Assembly: GCA_965247035.1 (NCBI GenBank)
Contig: CBDFGJ010000001.1
Location: 1,426,001-1,490,000, forward strand
DNA length: 64,000 nucleotides
Origin: Azophilus sp965247035
Lineage (GTDB): Bacteria > Pseudomonadota > Gammaproteobacteria > Pseudomonadales > Azotimanducaceae
Reading direction: 5' to 3'
The notes under the pieces are model-generated. The model was not told the DNA's origin and searched no databases. It was given only the letters and a program-made list of their open reading frames with translations. This document shows positions 42,997 through 51,462 of the stretch, piece by piece. Position 1 is the first letter of the stretch; each line of letters begins with the position of its first letter. Both the position numbers and the translations under genes were made by a program.

Positions 42997-44084
42997 CAAA
43001 TTGCCGCCAGCGCATCAAGAAAACGCTGGTTCTCCTCCGGCAGCCCAACGCTGACCCGAATGTGGCGTGGAAGACCATATTCCGAGATCGGGCGCACGAT
43101 GACGCCAGCCCGCTGCAAGGCATCGAAGACAGGCGCGGCATCGCGCTTCAAGTCAACGCAGAGGAAGTTGCCCGCCGAGGGCAGCGTGGCATAGCCCAGC
43201 CGTGCCAGAGCAGCGCTCAGCCGCGCCATGCCGGACCGGTTCAAGGCGACGCTTTCGGCCACGAAGTCCGCTTGGCCAAGGGCGGCTTCAGCGGCCGCCA
43301 AGGCTAGGCTGTTGACGTTGAAGGGCTGACGGGCACGGTTCATCAGGTCAGCAACATCGGCTCCGCTTAGGGCGTAGCCAACCCGCAAACCGGCCAAGGC
43401 ATGCACCTTGGAGAAGGTGCGGGTGACGATGAGATTGGGATAGCGCTCCAACAACGCCCGCCCATCAGGATAGCCCGCAACCGATACATACTCCGCGTAG
43501 GCTTCGTCAAGAACCAACCAGATTCGGCTAGGCAGACGGTCGAGAAAGCGAGCAAGAGCGGCCTCCTCCAGCCAACTGCCGGTCGGGTTGTTGGGGTTGG
43601 CGATGAAGATGATGCGGGTCCTATCCGTCACCAAGCTGAGCATGGCATCCAAATCGCAGCCGTAATTCAGCGCCGGTGCGGTCACCAATCTGCCGCCGCA
43701 ACTGTTAACCACCAAGTAGTACACAATGAAACCGTGCATGGACATGATGCCTTCGCTGCCCAGCTCCAGCACGGTCTTGGCGGCGACCTCCAATACGTCA
43801 TTGGAGCCGTTGCCCAAGGTGATGCGGTTCGGCTCAATGTCATGATGCGCGGCTAGGACCTGCTTCAGACGAGTGCCGTTGCCATCGGGATAGCGCGACA
43901 ACTCGCCGACGCCGGCCCTGATGCGTTCCTGCACCGCCGGTGCCGGCCCTCTTGGGTTTTCATTGCTGGCCAGCTTCACCACTTCCTTCAAGCCAAACTC
44001 CGCCGCCACCGAGTCGATGGAGCGGCCCGGCTGATAAGGCTGCAGCGCAGCAATGGCCGGGTTCACGGCGCGGGTCATATCCAA
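42996..44084 (-). CDS. hisC: Histidinol-phosphate/aromatic aminotransferase
   Basis: A 362-aa PLP enzyme of fold type I. Landmarks are KLASNENPRGPAP, GNGSNDVLE, IFIANPNNPTGSW, LDEAYAEY and the PLP lysine in RTFSKVHALAGLRVGY. Between pheA and tyrA, such HisC2-type enzymes commonly serve phenylalanine and tyrosine as well as histidine synthesis; that double role is inferred from context. It overlaps tyrA by one base and follows pheA by 19. Confidence 0.93.
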   Translation of the reverse strand: MDMTRAVNPAIAALQPYQPGRSIDSVAAEFGLKEVVKLASNENPRGPAPAVQERIRAGVGELSRYPDGNGTRLKQVLAAHHDIEPNRITLGNGSNDVLEVAAKTVLELGSEGIMSMHGFIVYYLVVNSCGGRLVTAPALNYGCDLDAMLSLVTDRTRIIFIANPNNPTGSWLEEAALARFLDRLPSRIWLVLDEAYAEYVSVAGYPDGRALLERYPNLIVTRTFSKVHALAGLRVGYALSGADVADLMNRARQPFNVNSLALAAAEAALGQADFVAESVALNRSGMARLSAALARLGYATLPSAGNFLCVDLKRDAAPVFDALQRAGVIVRPISEYGLPRHIRVSVGLPEENQRFLDALAAI

Positions 44085-44103
44085 GCTCCTAAAAGTCCGA
44101 GCA

Positions 44104-45213
44104 TCAGGTCAGCGCGCATGGGTAGGAGCCTAATAGCCGCACATCCAAGGCCACTTGGGCCACTTCTTCGAGCGTCTGCTGCACCAAGGGTTCCCGGCCA
44201 TGACCATCAAAGTCGATGAAGAAGACATAGGACCAGTTGCCGTACCGGGCCGGGCGCGTCTCAATGCGGCTAAGTGAAATGCCATGGGCATGAAAGGGCT
44301 CCAATACGCGAAACAACGCGCCAGGTTCGTTCTTGGTGGAGACTAGAATGGAGGTCTTGTCGCACCCGCTCGGCCCCACATCCTGTCGTCCAAGCACCAA
44401 AAAGCGCGTCTTATTGCCCGCATGGTCCTCAATGTTGCTCGCAACGATCTTGAGGCCGTAGAGATCCGCCGCCATCTCCCCGGCGATGGCGGCAAGGGTC
44501 GGGTCTCTGGACACCTGCAACGCGGCGTCAGCATTGCTCGCCACCGCAACTCGTTCGACGCCGGGATAATGGGTGTCCAGCCAGCCCCGGCACTGCGCCA
44601 GGGATTGCTCATGGGAAAGTACTTTCGCCACCGAACCCGGCTCCCCGGCATTGTTTGGATGTAGGATGAAGGCGTGATGGATCGGCAATTCAACCTCGGC
44701 GCAAATGCGCACTTGCGAGGGAAACTTGATGAAGCAGTCCAGGGTGTGGCTGACCATGCCCTCGGTGGAGTTCTCCACCGGCACCGTGCCAAAGTGGGCG
44801 GCACCGTTCTCTATTGCCCGAAACACCTCGTCGATGGCGGCCAGCGGCCGGGTGCGGGCGAACTGACCGAATTGGGCCCGAACGGCCGATTCCGTGTAGG
44901 TTCCCGCAGGACCCAAGTAAGCGACGCATAGAGGCTGCTCCAAGGAAAGGCAGCAGGAAATGATCTCGCGAAACAGCCGCACCATATCCGCATCGGGCAA
45001 AGGCCCTTGATTGCGCTCCTTTAGAGTGGCGAGCACCTGCGCCTCCCGCTCCGGCCGATAGTAGCTAGGGGGGTCATCGCCCCCCTGCTGCTGCTTGACG
45101 CGACCAACCTCAAGCGCGAGGTGAGCCCGCTCGTTCAGCAATTCCTGCAACTGGACGTCAATTTCGTCAATGCGCCCCCGTATGGGGCCAAGCGCTTGGT
45201 CGTCGGCACTCAT
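44104..45213 (-). CDS. pheA: Bifunctional chorismate mutase/prephenate dehydratase
   Basis: The enzyme converts chorismate through prephenate to phenylpyruvate. From ATG 45213 (SADDQALGPIRGRIDEID) the 369-aa protein has an AroQ mutase domain (LLNERAHLALEVGRVK, YRPEREAQVL), the dehydratase domain (AYLGPAGTYTESA, GTVPVENSTEGMV, HHAFILHPN, SNADAALQV, NKTRFLVLG) and the ACT domain (TSILVSTKNEPGALFRVLEP, SRIETRPARYGNWSYVFFID), so phenylalanine feedback is likely. It starts seven bases after serC. Confidence 0.96.
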   Translation of the reverse strand: MSADDQALGPIRGRIDEIDVQLQELLNERAHLALEVGRVKQQQGGDDPPSYYRPEREAQVLATLKERNQGPLPDADMVRLFREIISCCLSLEQPLCVAYLGPAGTYTESAVRAQFGQFARTRPLAAIDEVFRAIENGAAHFGTVPVENSTEGMVSHTLDCFIKFPSQVRICAEVELPIHHAFILHPNNAGEPGSVAKVLSHEQSLAQCRGWLDTHYPGVERVAVASNADAALQVSRDPTLAAIAGEMAADLYGLKIVASNIEDHAGNKTRFLVLGRQDVGPSGCDKTSILVSTKNEPGALFRVLEPFHAHGISLSRIETRPARYGNWSYVFFIDFDGHGREPLVQQTLEEVAQVALDVRLLGSYPCALT

Positions 45214-45220
45214 GCTGCGG

Positions 45221-46384
45221 CTATCCGCACTCGCGCTCGAATTCCGCCATGTACTCGACCAATACGGCAACCGCTTGCGTCGGCACAGCGTTGTAAAGGC
45301 TGGCGCGCATCCCGCCCACACTTCGGTGCCCCTTGAGATTCATCAGCCCGCGCTGCTTCGCGCCGGCCAGAAAAGCGCTGTCCAAGCTAGGGTCGGCTAG
45401 GATGAAAGGCACGTTCATCAACGAACGATCCGCCACCGCCACCGGCGATTGATAGAAGTTGCTTGCGTCGAGGGCATCATAGAGCATCGCCGCCTTGGCG
45501 GCGTTGCGCGCCGCGGCGGCTTCAATGCCGCCTTGCCGCAGCAGCCACTTGAACATCAAGCCCGCCATGTACCAGGCAAAAGTGGGCGGCGTATTGAACA
45601 TGGAGCCGGAGGTGGCCAGAACCTCGTAATCCAGCAGGCTCGGCGTCGTGGGCATGGCCCGCCCCAACAAGTCGTCACGCACGATCACCACGGTCAGCCC
45701 TGCCGGGCCGATGTTTTTTTGCGCCCCGGCGTAGATCAAGCCAAAGCGGGCAACGTCGATGGGGCGGGAAAGAAGATCGGAGGACATGTCCGCCACTAGG
45801 GTGGGATGAAAGGCTGGAAACTCCCTGAACTGCACGCCGCTGATGGTTTCGTTGGTGCAGATGTGCAGGTAGGCGGCTTCAGCGCGCACTTGCCAATTGT
45901 CAAAAGGCGGCACTTGGTCGAAGTTGGAGGGTGCGGAGGTGGCCGCCAAATGCACGTCGCAAAAACGGCCCGCCTCCTTGACCGCCTTGCGTGACCAGTG
46001 TCCGGTCTCCACATAGTCAGCTAGGCCCTTGCCGCCAAGCAGGTTCAACGGCACCGCGGCAAACTGCATGGTGGCGCCGCCCTGCACAAAGAGCACCCGA
46101 TAGTTCTCAGGCACCCTGAGCAGGGTGCGCAAATCCGTTTCGGCGGACTCGGCCATGTCCATGAACCCCGGGCTGCGATGGCTCATTTCCATCACGGACA
46201 TGCCGGTGGCGCGATAATCGAGCAGTTCCTGCCGAGCTTCCTCCAGCACTTCAAGCGGCAAGGCGGCAGGGCCCGGCGAGAAATTGAAGACTCTGCCGCC
46301 GCTGGCTTGAAAGCCGTCTGCAGATGCGTCGCCGGTATTAGGCCTGTTCACTGGCATTGCGCCACTTGGGGAAACCAAGATCAC
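45221..46384 (-). CDS. serC: Phosphoserine aminotransferase
   Basis: SerC makes 3-phosphoserine from 3-phosphohydroxypyruvate for serine (and works in pyridoxal phosphate synthesis). Signature segments are FNFSPGPAALPLEVLEEA, MSVMEMSHRSPGF, FVQGGATMQFAAVPLNL, HICTNETISGVQF, and the PLP lysine in YAGAQKNIGPAGL. GTG 46384 overlaps the gyrA stop (GTGA); an ATG at 46357 is an alternative with a slightly long N-terminus either way. Gene order gyrA-serC-pheA is typical of Pseudomonas-like genomes. Confidence 0.95.
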   Translation of the reverse strand: MILVSPSGAMPVNRPNTGDASADGFQASGGRVFNFSPGPAALPLEVLEEARQELLDYRATGMSVMEMSHRSPGFMDMAESAETDLRTLLRVPENYRVLFVQGGATMQFAAVPLNLLGGKGLADYVETGHWSRKAVKEAGRFCDVHLAATSAPSNFDQVPPFDNWQVRAEAAYLHICTNETISGVQFREFPAFHPTLVADMSSDLLSRPIDVARFGLIYAGAQKNIGPAGLTVVIVRDDLLGRAMPTTPSLLDYEVLATSGSMFNTPPTFAWYMAGLMFKWLLRQGGIEAAAARNAAKAAMLYDALDASNFYQSPVAVADRSLMNVPFILADPSLDSAFLAGAKQRGLMNLKGHRSVGGMRASLYNAVPTQAVAVLVEYMAEFERECG

Positions 46385-48990
46385 TCCGCCCCGTCAGGCG
46401 CGGCGACCTCCTCTTCCATTGCTTGGGAATCGCTGTTGATGGTTGCTTCGGCGATGCGGGCAACGCTGTTGACGCTTTCCTCCTTCCGCACCTTAATCAG
46501 CGTCACGCCCTGGGCGTTGCGGCTAAGGATGGAGACTTCCTCAACGCTGGTACGCACCAAGGTGCCCATGTTGCTGATGAGCATCACTTCGTCGCCAGCG
46601 AACACCTGCACCGCCGCCACCAGTTCGCCGTTGCGCTGGCTGGCCTTCATGGCGATCACACCTTGGGCCCCGCGCCCCACCACCGGAAATTCAGATAGTC
46701 CGGTGCGCTTGCCGTAGCCGTTGGCACTGGTGGTCAGCAACCAGCCTTGCTGGTCCGGTATGACCAGGGAGATGACGCGATGGCCGGTCGGCAAGCGAAT
46801 GCCACGCACGCCGCGGGCAGTGCGCCCCATGGCGCGCACGTCGGACTCCTTGAACCGCACCGCCTTGCCGGAACTGGCCGTTAGCAACACATCGCGCAGG
46901 CCATCGGTGATGGCGGCCCCGACCAAGGTGTCGCCTTCGTCCAGGTTTAGGGCGATCAGGCCGCTTGGGCGAGGGCGGGAGAACTGGGAAAGCTCGGTTT
47001 TTTTGACCGTGCCGCCAGCCGTGGCCATGAATACGAAGCGGGCGCCATCAAACCCGGTGACGGGCAGGAACGAAGTCAGCCGCTCGCCTTGGCTTAAGGG
47101 GAGCATGTTGATGAGTGGTCGCCCCTTGGCGTTGCGACTGCCTTGGGGAATGCGGAACACCTTCAACCAATAGACCTTGCCTAGGTTGGAGAAGCACAGC
47201 AACGTGTCGTGGCTGTTGGCGATCAACAGGTGCTCCAAGAAGTCCTCGTCGCGCACCGTGGCGGCGGCCTTGCCACGCCCACCGCGCCGTTGCGCTTGAT
47301 AGACGTTCAAGGGCTGGGTTTTGCCGTAGCCTTGGTGGGATAGAGTCACCACCAAATCCTCCACCGGGATGAGATCCTCGGTGGACAGGTCTTCGTGACT
47401 GGCAATGATCTCGGTACGGCGCTCGTCGCCGTATGTGGCAGAGAGCGCTTCCAACTCTTCGCAAATGACCCCAATGAGCCTCTCATTGCTGCCCAAAATC
47501 TCCATGAGCTCGGCAATATCGCCCAACACGCCTTGATAGTCCTCAATGAGCTTGTTCTGCTCTAAGGCGGTCAGCCGATGCAGACGCAAGTCCAAAATGG
47601 CTTGAACCTGCGTCTCGGACAGATGGTAAAGGCCATCGCGCAGGCCAAATTCAGCGCCTAGGTCGGCCGGCCGGTGGGCATCCTCCCCGGCCTCCCCGGC
47701 GCGCTGCAGCATAGCCTCAACGCCGCCGGCGGGCCAGCCACGGCCCATAAGGCCGACGCGGGCCTCCGCTGCTGAGCGGGAGCGCCGAATCAACTCGACG
47801 ACCGCATCGATGTTGGCCAAGGCGACCGCCTGCCCCTCTAGTAAGTGGCCGCGCTGCCGCGCCCGACGCAACAAAAAGAGGCTACGCCTTGTGACGACTT
47901 CCTTGCGATGCTGCAAAAAGGCTTCGAGCATTTGCTTTAAGTTGAGCAGCCGCGGCTGACCCTCAACCAAGGCGACGCAGTTGATGCCGTAAACGGATTG
48001 CAGTTGGGTCTGCGCGTACAGGTTGTTCAGCACCACGTCCCCGGACTCGCCCCGACGCAGTTCCACCACGATGCGCAAACCGTCTTTGTCCGACTCGTCG
48101 CGCAGTTCGGTAATGCCCTCAATGCGCTTCTCCTTGACCAACCCAGCGATTTTCTCAATCAACCGGGATTTGTTGAGCTGATAGGGAATTTCCGTGATGA
48201 GGATGGTCTCGCGGTCGGTCTTTTCGTTGCGCACCACCTCGGCCCTAGCCCGAACGTAGATGCGCCCGCGCCCGGTCAGATAGGCTTGCACGATGCCAGC
48301 ACGGCCATTGATGATGCCGGCGGTGGGGAAGTCCGGCCCCAAGATGTGGTCCATCAGACCCTGGACGCTGATCGCTGGATTCTCCACCAGAGCCAGCACA
48401 CCAGCGACCACTTCCTGCATGTTGTGCGGGGGAATGTTGGTAGCCATGCCGACGGCGATGCCGGAGCTGCCGTTGACGAGCAGATTGGGCACCCGGGTGG
48501 GCAATACCTCCGGCATGGACAGGGTGTCGTCGTAGTTTGGGCCAAAGGGCACGGTCTCTTTGTCTAGGTCCACCAGCAACTCCGAGGCTAGCCGCGCCAT
48601 GCGCACCTCGGTGTAGCGCATGGCCGCAGGCGGGTCACCATCAACGGAGCCGAAATTGCCCTGCCCGTCCACCAGCAGATAGCGCATCGCAAAGGACTGA
48701 GCCATGCGCACCACGGTATCGTAAATGGCGACGTCGCTATGGGGGTGGTACTTGCCCATGACGTCCCCGACCACTCGGGCAGACTTCACATACGGGCGGG
48801 AGTGGGTGTTGTTCAACTCATTCATGGTGAACAGCACCCGCCGATGGACCGGCTTGAGGCCATCCCGCACATCCGGCAGCGCCCGCCCGACAATGACGCT
48901 CATCGCGTAGTCCAGGTAGGAGCGGCTTAACTCATCCTCGATGTTGACCGGCAGGATTTCCCTGCCAAGGCCGGGGGTCACTTCGGGCAT
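46381..48990 (-). CDS. gyrA: DNA gyrase subunit A with unusual quinolone pocket
   Basis: GyrA is the breakage-reunion subunit of gyrase. The 869-aa protein (ATG 48990; ATG 49002 also in frame) shows LSRSYLDYAMSVIVGRALPD, the catalytic Tyr in AAMRYTEVR, and the GyrA box QRRGGRGK at the start of the C-terminal wrapping domain. The quinolone-resistance region reads GKYHPHSDVAIYDTVVRM, where E. coli has HPHGDSAVYD: the positions equal to Gly81 and Ser83 are Ser and Val. Its stop overlaps serC. Confidence 0.97.
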   Translation of the reverse strand: MPEVTPGLGREILPVNIEDELSRSYLDYAMSVIVGRALPDVRDGLKPVHRRVLFTMNELNNTHSRPYVKSARVVGDVMGKYHPHSDVAIYDTVVRMAQSFAMRYLLVDGQGNFGSVDGDPPAAMRYTEVRMARLASELLVDLDKETVPFGPNYDDTLSMPEVLPTRVPNLLVNGSSGIAVGMATNIPPHNMQEVVAGVLALVENPAISVQGLMDHILGPDFPTAGIINGRAGIVQAYLTGRGRIYVRARAEVVRNEKTDRETILITEIPYQLNKSRLIEKIAGLVKEKRIEGITELRDESDKDGLRIVVELRRGESGDVVLNNLYAQTQLQSVYGINCVALVEGQPRLLNLKQMLEAFLQHRKEVVTRRSLFLLRRARQRGHLLEGQAVALANIDAVVELIRRSRSAAEARVGLMGRGWPAGGVEAMLQRAGEAGEDAHRPADLGAEFGLRDGLYHLSETQVQAILDLRLHRLTALEQNKLIEDYQGVLGDIAELMEILGSNERLIGVICEELEALSATYGDERRTEIIASHEDLSTEDLIPVEDLVVTLSHQGYGKTQPLNVYQAQRRGGRGKAAATVRDEDFLEHLLIANSHDTLLCFSNLGKVYWLKVFRIPQGSRNAKGRPLINMLPLSQGERLTSFLPVTGFDGARFVFMATAGGTVKKTELSQFSRPRPSGLIALNLDEGDTLVGAAITDGLRDVLLTASSGKAVRFKESDVRAMGRTARGVRGIRLPTGHRVISLVIPDQQGWLLTTSANGYGKRTGLSEFPVVGRGAQGVIAMKASQRNGELVAAVQVFAGDEVMLISNMGTLVRTSVEEVSILSRNAQGVTLIKVRKEESVNSVARIAEATINSDSQAMEEEVAAPDGAE

Positions 48991-49040
48991 TTGAGGGGGC
49001 ACCTAAAAAGGAATCAATTTTATCACGGCTGAGGGGATAC

Positions 49041-49453
49041 GGGCACTGTGCTTGACGCCCTAATTCTGCTTGAAAGCAGGTTGGATGTGAGCGGGCCTAG
49101 CGGGAGCGGAGAACGTCAACGCTGAACGCAGGGGACGGCAAGGCTCGTAGATGGCGTTCCACCCCATTGCATCAGCACCATAGCCGGCTGTTGCGTCCCA
49201 AGTTAGCGCGGCCATCGCCAACCAGAGGCAATTTAGGGAACCGGGCACTGTGCTTGACGCCCTAATTCTGCTTGAAAGCAGGTTGGATTTGAGCGGGCCT
49301 AGCGGGAGCGGAGAACGTCAACGCTGAACGCAGGGGACGGCAAGGCTCGTAGATGGCGTTCCACCCCATTGCATCAGCACCATAGCCGGCTGTTGCGTCC
49401 CAAGTTAGCGCGGCCATCGCCAACCAGAGGCAATTTAGGGAACCGGGCACTGT
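49041..49453. repeat. 202-bp tandem repeat, two full copies and a stub
   Basis: GGGCACTGTGCTTGACGCCC starts at 49041 and 49243, and GGGCACTGT starts a third time at 49445 before the sequence changes to an IS481-type end. The two copies differ by only a base or two, so the duplication is recent. The minus strand of each unit has an open 62-codon frame, but I recognise no protein. It lies in the upstream region of gyrA. Confidence 0.9.
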
Positions 49454-49785
49454 ATGGGCTCAGACACATTCCGGAATGTCGGCGCCGACGATTTTCGGCG
49501 CATTGGCACGCGGGTTCCAACCGGGTGACGGGCGGCGGATGGAAGGAGCCGTAGGCGACCGGAGTCCACAGCCCGGCGGCGGAGCGGACGCCTCGCCGCT
49601 TGGTCGAAGCTGAGCGCCACCGCCGGCCTTGGGCTGGGCGTGCGGCCATCCACGCCATCCTCCGCCGCAACCCCAGCTTCACACTGAGCGCCGCGTCCGT
49701 CGAGCGGACCCTCGCCGATGGCGTGCGCGGCGGCGCACCGCCAGGGCGGGCGCTTACCGTCCAGCCGGGGCGCGCAAGCAGGCCA
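49454..49785 (+). mobile_element. Left part of an IS481-type element
   Basis: Starting with ATGGGCTCAGACACATTCCG, this matches the left ends at 31316 (minus) and 5864, followed by the transposase N-terminal region with HAILRRNPSFTLSAASVERT in a plus frame. The element is cut near 49790 where an IS30-type frame takes over. Confidence 0.65.
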
Positions 49786-50300
49786 TGGCGCACCGAGTAG
49801 GCAAGTCCAGGGCGCGTACTGGCCGGGAGGATTGGCAACTCATCGAATGGCTGCTGCATGGGAAGTGGAGCCCGGAGCGGATCAGCCTGCGGCTGGGGAA
49901 AACCGGCAGGTTGGCGGTCAGCCATGGATGGATCCACCGGTACATTCGCAACGACAAGCACCACGGCGGTTTTCCGTATAAGCACTTACGCTGCCGGAAA
50001 AGGTGGGGGAAGCGCTGCGGTGGCAAGGTGCGGCGGGGCTCGAGCCCCAATCGGGTGTCCATCGAGCAGCGCCCGGCGTTGGTGGGGCAAAGAGCCCGCA
50101 TCGGCGATTGGGAGCTGGACACGGTGCATGGGAAAAACAATGCCGCCGTGATGCTGACCATGGTCGAGCGCGCCACGCGCTTTGCGCACATTGATGTCCC
50201 GCCCAACCGGAAGGCGCCGGTGGTGAGCGCGGCGCTGGTTGGAAACCTGGCCGCGATCAAACGCCGGGTGCACACAAGCTTGCGCAAGCGCTCGTCATCA
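49786..50300 (+). pseudogene. IS30-family transposase, C-terminally truncated
   Basis: The plus-strand frame reads QLIEWLLHGKWSPERISLRL, HGWIHRYIRNDKHHGGFPYK, the linker NRVSIEQRPALVGQRARIGD and WELDTVHGKN with the first catalytic Asp, then TMVERATRFAHIDVPPNRKA. The second (DNGKEF-type) and third acidic motifs are missing; the frame drifts into unrelated sequence after about 50290. It marks the border with the AT-rich island. Confidence 0.8.
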
Positions 50301-50396
50301 CGCCTTACTTTGAGGCCGCCGCCGCGCCCAGAAGGGTCTATTCCGGAAACATGGTTAACATTTTCTCGGCAAATGGCTAGAGTCTTGATGTGTTGC

Positions 50397-51449
50397 TCAG
50401 GACAACCACTCCAGCACTAGCTGATCAATCTTTGCAACCTCTTCAACAGATGCCTTTGGAATCATACTAATCAGTTCCTGTCGTGCGATGCCTACCCGTT
50501 CATCAATAGCTTCTTGAACCTGTTTGGCAGGGATGGTCTGTAGATAATTTTTCAGGCCTTCCAAAGATCGCTTTCCAAACAGTTCTGCAAACTGCGCTTG
50601 TTCGCCTTTATCAAAATTTTTGTCCTTACACATTTGACGCACGGTAAGCCACATGGACAGATTTTCCTTGGCTTCTTCAATTTTTTTTCTAGCGGGACCA
50701 TCCACATAGTTTCGTAGGTCTGCTTCAATACGCTTATCTATTTTGTCTAATGAGTTTTCCGATTGTTCCTTGTTGTTTTGCGATTCATCGCTTGTGGAAA
50801 ACCAAAGCAACGCCCGGCAACGCACCAGCATAGATGGATGCGAAGAATATTCGTCGTTGTGAGATGAATGGTTTTTGATTTGAGAAAGGAAGGTGCGCAC
50901 ATCAAAACGTAAATGTTGACTGGTCAATCCTGATATTGTTTTCATCATGGCATGGATGGAAGTATCCAGAGAGTCACAGGCTGTCATTCCTATCCGGTCG
51001 GCGGATATTTCTTGGGCTCTGGCGCGCATAAAATATTCCAGATTATCTTGGTTGCACTCCCCTCTATCGTGCCTTAATAGAAAATGCCCCAATTCATGCC
51101 CAGCCACAAACTCAAACTCTTCGGCACTTAGCGTTTCAATCAGCGCCGATGAAAAACGAATGACACAGGCATTGCTATCGTCAGAAACACAAGCCGCTTG
51201 AATTTCCGGTGCAGGATAAACAAATGCTTCTACGGTATCTTCTGGAATTTGCAACCGTTGATAAACATTCCGTAACCCTGTGCTAAGCGCAGGTGTTACT
51301 TCGCTGGATATGCAAAGTCCGTTTTGATAATGGTGGTTACGGATGGCGGTCAGTTCAGCTTCAATATTTTCGCCGTCATCTAAGGCTAAATCGCCAGAAT
51401 AACGTAGGCGTTCAGCATGCCTTCTTGCTGTTTGCAGATCATTCGTCAT
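50397..51449 (-). CDS. M48-type zinc metallopeptidase of the Hsp70 operon
   Basis: A 350-aa protein starting at ATG 51449 (MTNDLQTARRHAERL). The zinc motif GHELGHFLLRH lies at residues 117-127 and the third ligand Glu in RAQEISADRIG some 35 residues on, the M48 (HtpX/Ste24/BepA) layout. Unlike HtpX it has no membrane helices and no signal peptide, so it should be cytoplasmic. The C-terminal half is helical and charged (EEAKENLSMWLTVRQM, FDKGEQAQFAELFGKR). It is the last gene of a four-gene operon, thirteen bases after the TerB gene, and is AT-rich compared with the backbone. A proteolytic effector or quality-control role with the Hsp70 is inferred from context. Confidence 0.88.
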   Translation of the reverse strand: MTNDLQTARRHAERLRYSGDLALDDGENIEAELTAIRNHHYQNGLCISSEVTPALSTGLRNVYQRLQIPEDTVEAFVYPAPEIQAACVSDDSNACVIRFSSALIETLSAEEFEFVAGHELGHFLLRHDRGECNQDNLEYFMRARAQEISADRIGMTACDSLDTSIHAMMKTISGLTSQHLRFDVRTFLSQIKNHSSHNDEYSSHPSMLVRCRALLWFSTSDESQNNKEQSENSLDKIDKRIEADLRNYVDGPARKKIEEAKENLSMWLTVRQMCKDKNFDKGEQAQFAELFGKRSLEGLKNYLQTIPAKQVQEAIDERVGIARQELISMIPKASVEEVAKIDQLVLEWLS

Positions 51450-51462
51450 CTTTACCTTTACC

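Noticed and set aside
49060..49450. Two identical 62-codon minus-strand frames as duplicated small genes
   Set aside because: No ribosome site and no family; they are simply the open frame of a 202-bp DNA repeat.
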